This document shows, piece by piece, positions 36,199-45,419 of a stretch of 64,000 nt of DNA (the stretch's first letter is position 1; each line of letters begins with the position of its first letter). Made by a program: the position numbers and the translations under genes. Source of the DNA: Moritella sp. JT01 (GTDB lineage: Bacteria > Pseudomonadota > Gammaproteobacteria > Enterobacterales > Moritellaceae); NCBI RefSeq assembly GCF_001574435.1, contig NZ_LOCN01000019.1, forward strand, positions 171,017 to 235,016, in the 5' to 3' direction. A model generated the notes under the pieces. The model was given only the letters and a program-made list of their open reading frames with translations, had not been told where the DNA came from and did no database searches.

Positions 36199-37041
36199 AT
36201 GTTAGATGATTTAGTTGGGATCGGTATGCGTCCAGCACATTATGAGCAACTCACTAATAGCCAAGTAGATATTGGCTGGATAGAAGTACACAGTGAGAAT
36301 CACTTCGAGATAAACTCTGAGGCAACGTATTACTTGGATAAAGCCAATGACCGCTATCCAATCGGCTTACACGGTATTGGTTTAGCACTCTCTTCTAATG
36401 AGCTACTTGATACTATCCATATTCATAATATTAAAAAACTGATTGACCGTTATCAACCATTTCGTGTGTCAGAACATTTAGGCTGGAGCTCCATTGCTGG
36501 TCAGCATTATAGTGATACATTAGCAATTCCCTACACAGAAGAAAACCTCAAACGTGTGATTGGGCGGGTTGAACAAGTGCAACATATTTTAGGTCAAACC
36601 ATTGCAATCGAAAATCCCGCCTGTTATTGCCTACATGCAAATAATACCCTGACAGAAGCCGTTTTTTTGACCGAGCTACAAGCCGCTACAAACTGTAAAA
36701 TATTGCTCGATATTAATAATGTTCATATTAGTAGTCATCAGCTCGAATTCAACCCTTATGATTACTTAGCATCAATACCAAGCGGTATTGTCAGCGAGAT
36801 CCACCTGTCTGGTAGCAATAAACAATTAAAGAATAACCACATCACCTTCGACCAAGAACATGGCCAAAAGGTAACGCCCGAAGTATGGCAGCTATTTGAA
36901 TATTATTTGCAGCATTGCAACACAATCCCAACCCTCATTGAATGGGATACTAATATTCCACAACTCAATGAATTACTGCATGAAGCACATACAGCTCAAA
37001 AAATGATATTGAAATCACAACGTTTTAAAAACACATGTTAA
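36199..37041 (+). CDS. MNIO family enzyme (DUF692), orphan
   Basis: The 280-residue protein belongs to the multinuclear non-heme iron oxidase family, as shown by GIGMRPAHYEQL, IEVHSENHF, GLHGIGLALSS, FRVSEHLGW, IAIENPACY, LLDINNVHIS, EIHLSG and LIEWDTNIP. Relatives (MbnB, BufB, ChrH) modify Cys residues in small ribosomal peptides. Normally a precursor peptide and a DUF2063-type partner gene are adjacent; none is found here in the 277 bp before or 110 bp after. AGGACAAC precedes the ATG. The partner peptide must lie elsewhere, or the protein has another role. Confidence 0.9.
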   Translation: MLDDLVGIGMRPAHYEQLTNSQVDIGWIEVHSENHFEINSEATYYLDKANDRYPIGLHGIGLALSSNELLDTIHIHNIKKLIDRYQPFRVSEHLGWSSIAGQHYSDTLAIPYTEENLKRVIGRVEQVQHILGQTIAIENPACYCLHANNTLTEAVFLTELQAATNCKILLDINNVHISSHQLEFNPYDYLASIPSGIVSEIHLSGSNKQLKNNHITFDQEHGQKVTPEVWQLFEYYLQHCNTIPTLIEWDTNIPQLNELLHEAHTAQKMILKSQRFKNTC

Positions 37042-37151
37042 TCAAATTAGCTCTCTAGATTACAGTCGTAAAAACAATCTAAAAACCAGCAGATGACCCC
37101 CGATATAAACCACGTTCCTGCTCATTTTCCAGTGAACCATATAGTCACCCA

Positions 37152-38417
37152 TTAACTAGCCTGCTTAACAGGGTGCTCAAGTTTATCCATATCTTGTTCA
37201 TGCCCATAGCAAATGCCATGACATATTTGTGATAACGCGTGCTCAGAACGGCCATTACTGCTTAGTTGGTGTGGTATACGCAAAATAACTTCAACCCCCT
37301 CTTTATTGCCCGCTAACACTAAAAATAACGCCGTTGTATTAAAATAAGGTGGGATAAAAAAAACACTCGAACAGTTGAAACCAGCAGCACTGTATTCATC
37401 CACCTTAAGGAGACCCAGGTTAGAAATAATAGCGGAAGTACGGTACTGACCTGTTTCTTGTCGTTTCAACGCTAATTTGTCATTGCATTTTTTCAACCAT
37501 GCCAATGGCACCCAATTTAATGCATTGAGTGTTGGCACACCGGCAAAGCGAGGCATTCTTGCATGTTCATTATCCGCAATTTTCAACTTAATTTGCTTAG
37601 CCCAATCGGCAGTGGTTGTTTCTGGTGATACTTGCATTAATAGTCCACCAGTTAAATTCCCCGTTGAGATAATATCGGCGTCATGCATACGTAAATCAAC
37701 AGGGAGTTGAATACGTACTGCTGAGTCAGAATAGAGATTTGCTAACTTAGCAATGCTAATAGCCGCGTTAGCTAAGATTTTTTTATAACTACCTGGTAGG
37801 GTTCTGCGTTGCCAAGAGGATCCAAAATCTTGCCCTGCGGGAACTCCCGTTGGTGCTGCAACGGTATCGGTTATTTTGTCACCAGGTATTGATGTCACTG
37901 ATTTAGCGAGATCAATATCACGTACAAAACTATTATCACCTTGTAACGGCTGCTGACGCAGGGCTCGTAATACTTCATCAGCAAACGTTTTTGTACCTCG
38001 CCCATCCATTACCGCATGATGCGTTCTAAAAATAATATGATGTTTATCATTTTTATTACCAAGTACCAGCAATACTTCACAACCCGTACTGGTTTTTACA
38101 TCGAGAGGACGATTTAAAAATGGCGCTAACTTATCGCTCATACCATCCCAATCTAGCCCCCGTATAACTTCAAGCTCTGTCGTTTGACCTGCATCAGACC
38201 AGTGGCTAAAACCAAGCTTACCTGCAAGTTTAAACCGCGTTCCTTGTAATACTGCTGAAGCCTGGGTGACCGCTTGTTGCCACGCGGATATATCAATATT
38301 ACCGTGGCCTTCAAGTACCATTTGATTAGCAACACAAGTTGCGGTTTCTTCGGCATTAAAATCATCACAACTAATATAAAAACGCTCTGTTGGTGAAAGT
38401 TTACGTTTAAACGTCAT
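37152..38417 (-). CDS. HxxxDG acyltransferase / condensation-like protein
   Basis: The 421-residue protein has the chloramphenicol acetyltransferase/condensation fold signature HHAVMDGRG (His133-His134, Asp138, Gly139), with the catalytic second His. DLRMHDAD and SNLGLL in the C-terminal half fit PapA/wax-synthase-like members. It would move an acyl group from a thioester to an alcohol or amine. The ATG at 38417 has an ideal AAGGAGG; the longer frame to 38552 overlaps the RND gene. It is last in the six-gene operon, 25 bp after the RND stop. Confidence 0.82.
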   Translation of the reverse strand: MTFKRKLSPTERFYISCDDFNAEETATCVANQMVLEGHGNIDISAWQQAVTQASAVLQGTRFKLAGKLGFSHWSDAGQTTELEVIRGLDWDGMSDKLAPFLNRPLDVKTSTGCEVLLVLGNKNDKHHIIFRTHHAVMDGRGTKTFADEVLRALRQQPLQGDNSFVRDIDLAKSVTSIPGDKITDTVAAPTGVPAGQDFGSSWQRRTLPGSYKKILANAAISIAKLANLYSDSAVRIQLPVDLRMHDADIISTGNLTGGLLMQVSPETTTADWAKQIKLKIADNEHARMPRFAGVPTLNALNWVPLAWLKKCNDKLALKRQETGQYRTSAIISNLGLLKVDEYSAAGFNCSSVFFIPPYFNTTALFLVLAGNKEGVEVILRIPHQLSSNGRSEHALSQICHGICYGHEQDMDKLEHPVKQAS

Positions 38418-38442
38418 CGTTCCTCCTTGAACTGTTCGACGG

Positions 38443-41400
38443 TTATGCAGCGCTATCTGTCGCGCGATTATCATGGCTAGCCATATCTTGATGGTCATCA
38501 AGCACTTCGGCTTCAGCACTTTGTTTTTTAAAGAGTAGTGTCGTGACAGCATTCACTACATCTTGAATTAATAAATACACGGCAGGCACTAATAACAAAC
38601 TCACCAGTGTGGCAAACAACACACCAAACGCGAGCGATATAGCCATCGGGATTAAAAACTGTGCCTGTAAGCTAGTTTCACTCATGATCGGCACTAAGCC
38701 AATAAAGGTGGTTAACGATGTAAGAATAATGGGGCGGAAACGGCGAATGCCCGCACTGGTAATCGCCGTTTCTAAGTCTTCACCTTGACGGCGTTTTTCG
38801 TTGATATAGTCAATCAGAACTAAATTGTCATTGACCACAATCCCACTCACGGCAACCATGCCAATAAAAGACCATAAGGTAACATCAACCCCTAACAATA
38901 AATGACCTAATAACGAACCAACAAGACCAAACGGGATCGCAAACATGACCAATAGTGGCTGCATGTAAGAGCTAAATAAAATAGCCATCACTAAGTACAT
39001 CGCGATCAATGCGAGCAAATAACTGCTTGTTAATATATCCACAAACTCCACAATACTTTTTTGCTTGCCAGCCTTTGACCACTTAACGGCGGTAGTCTCT
39101 GTTAATTGCTGTAAAAATCCGGCTTCTAAATCAGCGATAACCGCCTTCGTACTGTTCTTACCTGTATCAACAAATGCCGAAACAGAAATAACCCGATTTC
39201 GCTCATAACGTTTAATATTATTATCAGCCGATTTATAACTCACATCTGCAATCGTAAAGAGAGGTACGCCTTCACCACCGGGGAGTTGAATATGCATATT
39301 TTCTAAATGCCATAATGAGCTGGTTGCCTCTTTTGGATAACTCACCTGCACTTTTACTTCATCTTCGCCACGCGGCATGCTTTGCACTTCAACACCAAGG
39401 TAAGCCTGTTGAACTTGCTGACCAAGCGCACTTAATGTTAATCCCATATCACGTGCCACAGGCTTTAGCGCGAGTTGAACCTGTCTTGAACTGCGCTGCT
39501 GAGAATCTTGAATATCGTAGACACCTTCAAACCGAGCTAACACTTGCTTTAAGTTTTCTGCTTGCAGCGCTAAATCATCTAAGTTACGGCTCGACAGCTC
39601 AATATTAATATCTGCACTTGGCGGGGTTAGATCCGACACAAAACTTAATTCGATACTGTCTTCAATTTCGCCAACACGTTCTCGCCAGCGACGAATAATG
39701 TCATGACCAGACATCACTCGATCATTCGATACTGATAACTCCAGATACACTCTGCCAATATGATCATCGGCAGCCGCTTGTGCTTCACGTGAATATTTAC
39801 TGATTGGCGCAACGACAGAATACACATGCGCAATCGCAGAAACCCCGCTTTCATCGGTCAACTCTTGTTGCAATAGTAATGCCTTCTTCTCAATCTTTAA
39901 TATCGCATGCTTGGTTTTATCAGGGTTACTGCCTTCTGCAAAAGTGACATTGGCATACGCAACATCCCCCTCAATGGCCGAAAATAAGACCGTTCGTAAC
40001 CAGCCACTAGAAAGTAAGGTTAAAGAGATAAAAAACAAGCCTACAAACCCTAAAATATAGCTCCAACGCCACACCAACACATGATCAAGAAAAGGCTTAT
40101 ATCGACGTATCACAAACATTTCTAACGCGGCAGAAAATTGAGTTTGTATCCCTTCCAATATTCCACCAATGGCTTTTATTTTTCTGATTAATGATTTTTT
40201 ATTAGAGGTATGCAGATTCGTTAACTTAGTTATATTTGCCTTTTCATTAGCATCACTCTCGGCAGGTTGATGACTTAAATGAGCGGGTAAGATAAACAAT
40301 GATTCAAACAATGAAAACAATAATGTCGTGATCACAACAACAGGAATAACTTGCATGAGTTTACCTTCAGGTCCAGGTAAAAACAGCAACGGCATAAAGG
40401 CGATAACACTTGTTATAATGGCAAATGTGATTGGCTTAGCGACTTTATAAGCCCCCTCAATAGCGCCCTCTACACCCTTATTACCTGCTGCTTGCTCAGT
40501 ATAAATACTTTCTCCCACAACGATGGCATCATCAACAACAATTCCCAGCACCAGTAAAAATGCAAATAACGAAATAATATTAATCGAGCCATCAAACACC
40601 GGTAATAACCAAAAAGCCCCCATAAATGAAATAGGGATACCCAGGCTGACCCAAAAGGATAAACGCCAATTTAAAAACAATAATAAAATAGCAAACAGCA
40701 AACATAACCCGCTAAACACATTGTTAACCAGTAAATCGATACGACTCATGAATAACTTAGAGTCATCTTGCCAGACATACAAGCTGATACCCTCGGGCAG
40801 ATAAGTTGCGGGGGTTTGTACATATTTATTTATCGCGTCAGCAACCTCGATAATATTTTGCTCACCAACACGGTATACATCTAAAGAAACAGCCCGTTTA
40901 CCGTCAAGTTGTGCCATTGTACCTTCATCACGAAACCCATCTGTAATCGTCGCAATATCACTCAGTAAAACCCGCCCACCATCTTCATTCGCTTGCAGAA
41001 TAATACTGGAAAAATCATCTGCACTTTCAATCTGGCCTAAGGTTTGGATCAGTATATCGCCCTGTTCTGTCGCAAGGCTTCCACCGGGTAAATCAATCGC
41101 GGTGGCTTTGAGTATATTAACGACATCTTCAAATTTTAAATTATAGTGCGCCAAACTGTCTTCAGATAATGCAATACTGATTTCATACGGTCTTGCATTT
41201 TGCAGTTCAATAACCGAAATAACAGGTTCTTCTAACAAATCTAACCTGATATTTTCAGCCAAACGCTTTAACGCCCATTCATCACCTGCGCCAGCAATAA
41301 TCAGTTTTGCAACACGATAACGCTCAATCAATTCACTGACGACCGGCTTTTTAACTTCATCCGGAAATGAGTTGATACTTTCAATCCTTGATTTAACTTC

Positions 41401-41721
41401 ATCTAATACGGCCTTGGTGCTATAGCCGTCAGCAATATCAATGGTGGTATAACACGAGCCTGAACTGGCGAATGAGGTGAGATCGAGTGTACCTTCAATA
41501 TCATAAACGACCGCTTCAATACGCGTACAAACCACGGCTTCAACATCACGAGGACCAGCACCAGGATACAAGGTTGAGATCGCAATACGCTCTAGCGACA
41601 CACCCGGAATTAACTCTTTACGTGTTTCTGGTAACGCTAAACAACCCAGTGCGACAATCACCATCATGATCAGGTTTGCTGCAACCTTATTATGCGCAAA
41701 CCAAGCTATCATTACTTTCAT
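38443..41721 (-). CDS. RND-type efflux permease
   Basis: The 1092-residue inner-membrane pump has 12 predicted helices and two large periplasmic loops. The proton-relay Asp pair is in VLGIVVDDAIVVGE (helix 4), and the second half repeats the pattern with GIVVNDNLVLIDYIN. It resembles the AcrB/HAE1 or uncharacterised marine RND branch. Its start overlaps the stop of the membrane-fusion gene by 4 bases (ATGA), so pump and adaptor are translationally coupled. An outer-membrane channel is not encoded here. Confidence 0.93.
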   Translation of the reverse strand: MKVMIAWFAHNKVAANLIMMVIVALGCLALPETRKELIPGVSLERIAISTLYPGAGPRDVEAVVCTRIEAVVYDIEGTLDLTSFASSGSCYTTIDIADGYSTKAVLDEVKSRIESINSFPDEVKKPVVSELIERYRVAKLIIAGAGDEWALKRLAENIRLDLLEEPVISVIELQNARPYEISIALSEDSLAHYNLKFEDVVNILKATAIDLPGGSLATEQGDILIQTLGQIESADDFSSIILQANEDGGRVLLSDIATITDGFRDEGTMAQLDGKRAVSLDVYRVGEQNIIEVADAINKYVQTPATYLPEGISLYVWQDDSKLFMSRIDLLVNNVFSGLCLLFAILLLFLNWRLSFWVSLGIPISFMGAFWLLPVFDGSINIISLFAFLLVLGIVVDDAIVVGESIYTEQAAGNKGVEGAIEGAYKVAKPITFAIITSVIAFMPLLFLPGPEGKLMQVIPVVVITTLLFSLFESLFILPAHLSHQPAESDANEKANITKLTNLHTSNKKSLIRKIKAIGGILEGIQTQFSAALEMFVIRRYKPFLDHVLVWRWSYILGFVGLFFISLTLLSSGWLRTVLFSAIEGDVAYANVTFAEGSNPDKTKHAILKIEKKALLLQQELTDESGVSAIAHVYSVVAPISKYSREAQAAADDHIGRVYLELSVSNDRVMSGHDIIRRWRERVGEIEDSIELSFVSDLTPPSADINIELSSRNLDDLALQAENLKQVLARFEGVYDIQDSQQRSSRQVQLALKPVARDMGLTLSALGQQVQQAYLGVEVQSMPRGEDEVKVQVSYPKEATSSLWHLENMHIQLPGGEGVPLFTIADVSYKSADNNIKRYERNRVISVSAFVDTGKNSTKAVIADLEAGFLQQLTETTAVKWSKAGKQKSIVEFVDILTSSYLLALIAMYLVMAILFSSYMQPLLVMFAIPFGLVGSLLGHLLLGVDVTLWSFIGMVAVSGIVVNDNLVLIDYINEKRRQGEDLETAITSAGIRRFRPIILTSLTTFIGLVPIMSETSLQAQFLIPMAISLAFGVLFATLVSLLLVPAVYLLIQDVVNAVTTLLFKKQSAEAEVLDDHQDMASHDNRATDSAA

Positions 41722-44123
41722 GAGCGTACCTCATGTTGCACAATCACATTTTGTAACCCTGTATCTAAACGGATCACATTTAACTTCATGCCATTAACCG
41801 CAACATCAAGTGGAGTTAATATCAGCTTATCGCCCTCATCAAGACCAGCATTGATATAAACTTGGTTTTTACCTTGATGTATTACATCGACCGTTACAAT
41901 CTGCAAACGTTGTTGTTCATCTAACAACCACACTTTATTATCGTTACGTAATGCCAAGCGAGGGATGATCACTATATTTTCAAATTCACGCCCAGATATT
42001 TCAGCTTTAACAAAACGGCCTGGTTGTAAATATAACGGTTGTTCAGGATCGTTAAGCACCTCAGCAACCACATACTGCAATCGGTTCTCTGCAAGTCCCC
42101 CCTCAGTTCCCGTGATTGTTCCTTGCCATTGATAACGTTTGTTATTGACGCTAACAGAAAGTATCACTCTTGGACTTTCGACGGATTCCGCCACATTTGC
42201 ATCATGAACAAACGCATTTATTTGCTGTGGTAAATCCATCAGCGTTAGGTACTTGTCGGCAACAGGCAGACGCACATGCATTTTGTCTAACGAGAAGATT
42301 TCACCAATCACTTCGCCCGAATTGACTAACTGACCGCGCCCAACACTCACCGCTTTAACTCGACCAGAAAATGGTGCTGTAATCACGGTATGATCTAGCT
42401 TTAAATTGGCTAAACGTAAATCAGCTTCAGCCGCTTTAACCCGACTTTTTGCGTCATTAATTTGGGGGATATGGCGGGCAAAACTGGTTGCTTTACTCGA
42501 TACGCCTCGTCGTGCAACATGCGCTTTCGCTTTGCTTTCTGCCAAGTGTAATAATGCGCCATCAACAGCTTGCTGCGTCTTAATCACTTCGAGTTTATAG
42601 GCTTCATCATCCATTGATAACAACACGTCACCAGCATTAAAATAGCCTCCAGCGGTGAAATTATCAGCAACCGATTTTACTCTTGCAGTCACTTCAGAGT
42701 TAAGGTTTATTTGTGTTTTCGCAGTCACTATTCCACGACTAAAAATAGGAATAACGGCATCATCAAACGCCACGTTCATATAACGCACAGAGGGAAAACG
42801 ATTAATCTCAGGACTGATTTGGCTTTGCGGCCTAATGGCTGATAGCAACGCCATACAGATAAAGGTAAACACAATAATAGAAAGCGGAATAGATACTTTT
42901 TTATGTCTGGAAAATAGCGCCTTCCCCTGCTGCCAATATGGCGATAACAACATTTGCGTTTGCTGTATTTTAGGTACAAGTACTTCCTTTAATTTACTTG
43001 TTTTTTTTGTACTGTTTAGCCTTGCTATCGATGCTTTATCACTCTTTTCATCAGTGCTATTTTTCGCGTCTATTTTATCCTTTTCAGCAATCATCGTTGC
43101 AGCCATTTTTTTCGGCGTCAGTAAGTCACCTTGTAACAAATGTTGCTTCCAACACTGCATCGTCGCTTGTGTTGTTTGAATATCATCTGCAACATAAGGA
43201 TGTAATTTGAGTCCTAGCGACAACTGTTCATGCCACAATAAAATACCTGTGGAGACAGGGTAATTCTTGGTGCCAATACCACAACAAACCCACATATCAT
43301 CTTGATTAACCGGTGGGTTATTATCGCCTTTAAGCGGCCAACTGCCTAAAAAACTGAACGAACCCGCATAGAATTGGCGCTCACTGACATATTGATAAAT
43401 ACGGCGTACGCCATTTTCACCAACTATTTTACCAATATGCGCTTGCCACCAAAGTTGCCAATGACTTTTCGCTTTGATTTGTTGCTTCACTTGCCGCTGA
43501 ATATCACGAGCTGCAATGGTGTTATTTAGCAGTACATGAATCCCAGAAGAGCAGTTTCCCGTTTCGGGTATATTGGGTAGTGCACCACGTAGATTAATGG
43601 GATATAACCAATAATAGTCTTGCTGAGAGGCAAGCAGCTGTTCTGAAATCGCTCTGTTTAACGCCCAGAATAGATAAATATTCAGTGCAACACGATGCTT
43701 CCTTGCTCGCTTCTTAATTTCAATCGTTTCGGATTGAGTAAAATAAGCATTAACAATAGGCGCATCATTACTGTATTGAGTATCCGCTAAATTTGTTGCG
43801 GCGTAGTCTGGATAAGTCGTTTTCCAACGAATCATTTTCGGGGCTTTAGATTTTCCACCAGCAAAAAGCATTTTAATTTGCTGCCAATGCGACGGCGCAA
43901 ATTTGTCTGCTGTTTTTGGTAGGTTTTCACACGGGTAATCATGCTCACGTAAAATAGTCGTTAATCCACCGAGCCCATCCATTTCACTGTGTGAAAATTC
44001 AAACCAATTAATTTCATCCGTGGTTTTTTTTAGCAACCCAACATTCATTCGGTCACCGATCCCAAACGCTTTACGCGCTTGAAACCACATAGCTATATAA
44101 TCTTTCTTTTGGCTACTACTCAT
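41718..44123 (-). CDS. Acyltransferase-like domain fused to RND membrane-fusion protein
   Basis: The 801-residue protein joins two parts. Residues 1-~390 look like an HxxxDG acyltransferase (HSEMDG at 45-50, NLRGALPNIPETGNCSSGIH, then SFLGSWPL). This part lacks the ~90 residues that normally precede the motif. A linker rich in Lys/Ser and one membrane helix follow (about 406-428, IPLSIIVFTFICMALLSAI). Residues ~440-801 are a HlyD/AcrA-type adaptor with GDVLLSMDDEAYKLEV and APFSGRVKAVSVGRG lipoyl halves. It would put an acyltransferase at the cytoplasmic side of an efflux complex. I know of no described protein with this layout. Confidence 0.8.
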   Translation of the reverse strand: MSSSQKKDYIAMWFQARKAFGIGDRMNVGLLKKTTDEINWFEFSHSEMDGLGGLTTILREHDYPCENLPKTADKFAPSHWQQIKMLFAGGKSKAPKMIRWKTTYPDYAATNLADTQYSNDAPIVNAYFTQSETIEIKKRARKHRVALNIYLFWALNRAISEQLLASQQDYYWLYPINLRGALPNIPETGNCSSGIHVLLNNTIAARDIQRQVKQQIKAKSHWQLWWQAHIGKIVGENGVRRIYQYVSERQFYAGSFSFLGSWPLKGDNNPPVNQDDMWVCCGIGTKNYPVSTGILLWHEQLSLGLKLHPYVADDIQTTQATMQCWKQHLLQGDLLTPKKMAATMIAEKDKIDAKNSTDEKSDKASIARLNSTKKTSKLKEVLVPKIQQTQMLLSPYWQQGKALFSRHKKVSIPLSIIVFTFICMALLSAIRPQSQISPEINRFPSVRYMNVAFDDAVIPIFSRGIVTAKTQINLNSEVTARVKSVADNFTAGGYFNAGDVLLSMDDEAYKLEVIKTQQAVDGALLHLAESKAKAHVARRGVSSKATSFARHIPQINDAKSRVKAAEADLRLANLKLDHTVITAPFSGRVKAVSVGRGQLVNSGEVIGEIFSLDKMHVRLPVADKYLTLMDLPQQINAFVHDANVAESVESPRVILSVSVNNKRYQWQGTITGTEGGLAENRLQYVVAEVLNDPEQPLYLQPGRFVKAEISGREFENIVIIPRLALRNDNKVWLLDEQQRLQIVTVDVIHQGKNQVYINAGLDEGDKLILTPLDVAVNGMKLNVIRLDTGLQNVIVQHEVRS

Positions 44124-44244
44124 CGGTTAGCTTCCTTGTTAACCAAACTGAATGCCTCGATTAAATCGAAACTGTCCCTCTTCTTCCATTCAAATCATTA
44201 ATCTGAAATGAGAGCCTTAAACTGTTCGTTCAATACCGCTGTAT

Positions 44245-45345
44245 TTACAGTCTTGCTGGCTCTAAATACAGCGGATATTGAGTATCAAACCCACCACGAG
44301 GATCATCATGATAACTGGCAATAAAATGTTTACTTCTTAGCACCTTAGACCGATATTTTTCAAGAATACGTTGACGCTTATCCAGTGCTGGTAAACCGCA
44401 GACTAATGCCTGATAGTTTTGGGCTAAACAATCATTATAAATATGCTGTAATAACACTGAAAATAGCTGTTCGTCATCATTAACAACTAACAGGCTATGC
44501 AATGAAACATAACTCAATTTATCCCCGGCTTTCGGTAACATCATGCCGCCAAATAACTTGGAATAAAGGTTATTAAATAAACGCGCCACAGACATTAATT
44601 TACTATAAGCAACAAAACGGGTTTGCTTAAAGCTGCTCTGATCCCAAATGCCCGCCATCGCCACTAACTTATTATCTTCAAACATCAAATAATAGTTACT
44701 GATCACCAATCCTCGGTAATATTCATCACCGTGCAATAATTTCATAAAATCATAATAAGGATAAAACTGCTTTGTCTTAGCTTGTTCCTCAAAAAACGTT
44801 TGCATCAGTTCAATGTCATTATGATGCGCGTTACGAATATGAAACTGATGCCCTGTACTTGGGCGAGGTTTCGTTAAATACAACATATGTGTTGTCATCT
44901 CACCAAAGTCATAATACGTGGGAGTAATACTGCGCCCACTTCCCATCGAATTTAATGATGCTTTGTTATCGCTCAGAATAACCGTTTGCATCCAATCTCT
45001 GCCCATCACTTTACGATAGCATTTAAGAAGATTGAACAAAGTACGCCCACTTTTAAAATCAGGATGAATACGTAAATCATTACCATAGCGTACATTCTGA
45101 CGCTCACCATTCACATAAACATCACGGTGACCAATACTAAAAATAGCCGCAACGCGCTCGCTATCACGCTCTACAGCGACCCATACATCGGGTGTTTGAG
45201 TCACAATTTTGGTGGCCATAAAAAAGTCAGGAGTACGTTCAAAATTGATTGTAATTGCGCCAGATTGTGGCGTAGCTGCGATTAAATCAATCAATTCATC
45301 AGAATCACTTGCTTGTGCTGGTCTTGTATAAAATCGACTTGCCAT
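44245..45345 (-). CDS. Large GNAT-like protein
   Basis: The 366-residue protein has an N-terminal GNAT half (YTRPAQASDSDELIDLI, VWVAVERDSERVAAIFSIG, RIHPDFKSGRTLFN) and a second half with similar features (HIRNAHHNDIELMQTFF and MFEDNKLVAMAGIWD), so it may be a tandem GNAT. It could acylate an amine or use acyl-ACP. It lies between the GH3 gene (74 bp) and the fusion gene (121 bp) in the same direction. The exact family is not certain. Confidence 0.7.
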   Translation of the reverse strand: MASRFYTRPAQASDSDELIDLIAATPQSGAITINFERTPDFFMATKIVTQTPDVWVAVERDSERVAAIFSIGHRDVYVNGERQNVRYGNDLRIHPDFKSGRTLFNLLKCYRKVMGRDWMQTVILSDNKASLNSMGSGRSITPTYYDFGEMTTHMLYLTKPRPSTGHQFHIRNAHHNDIELMQTFFEEQAKTKQFYPYYDFMKLLHGDEYYRGLVISNYYLMFEDNKLVAMAGIWDQSSFKQTRFVAYSKLMSVARLFNNLYSKLFGGMMLPKAGDKLSYVSLHSLLVVNDDEQLFSVLLQHIYNDCLAQNYQALVCGLPALDKRQRILEKYRSKVLRSKHFIASYHDDPRGGFDTQYPLYLEPARL

Positions 45346-45419
45346 TTACCTTACCTCTACTACCTATAAAATTTCATACGCTACGATTACGCCATGATTT
45401 CGACACAGTTACGACATAG

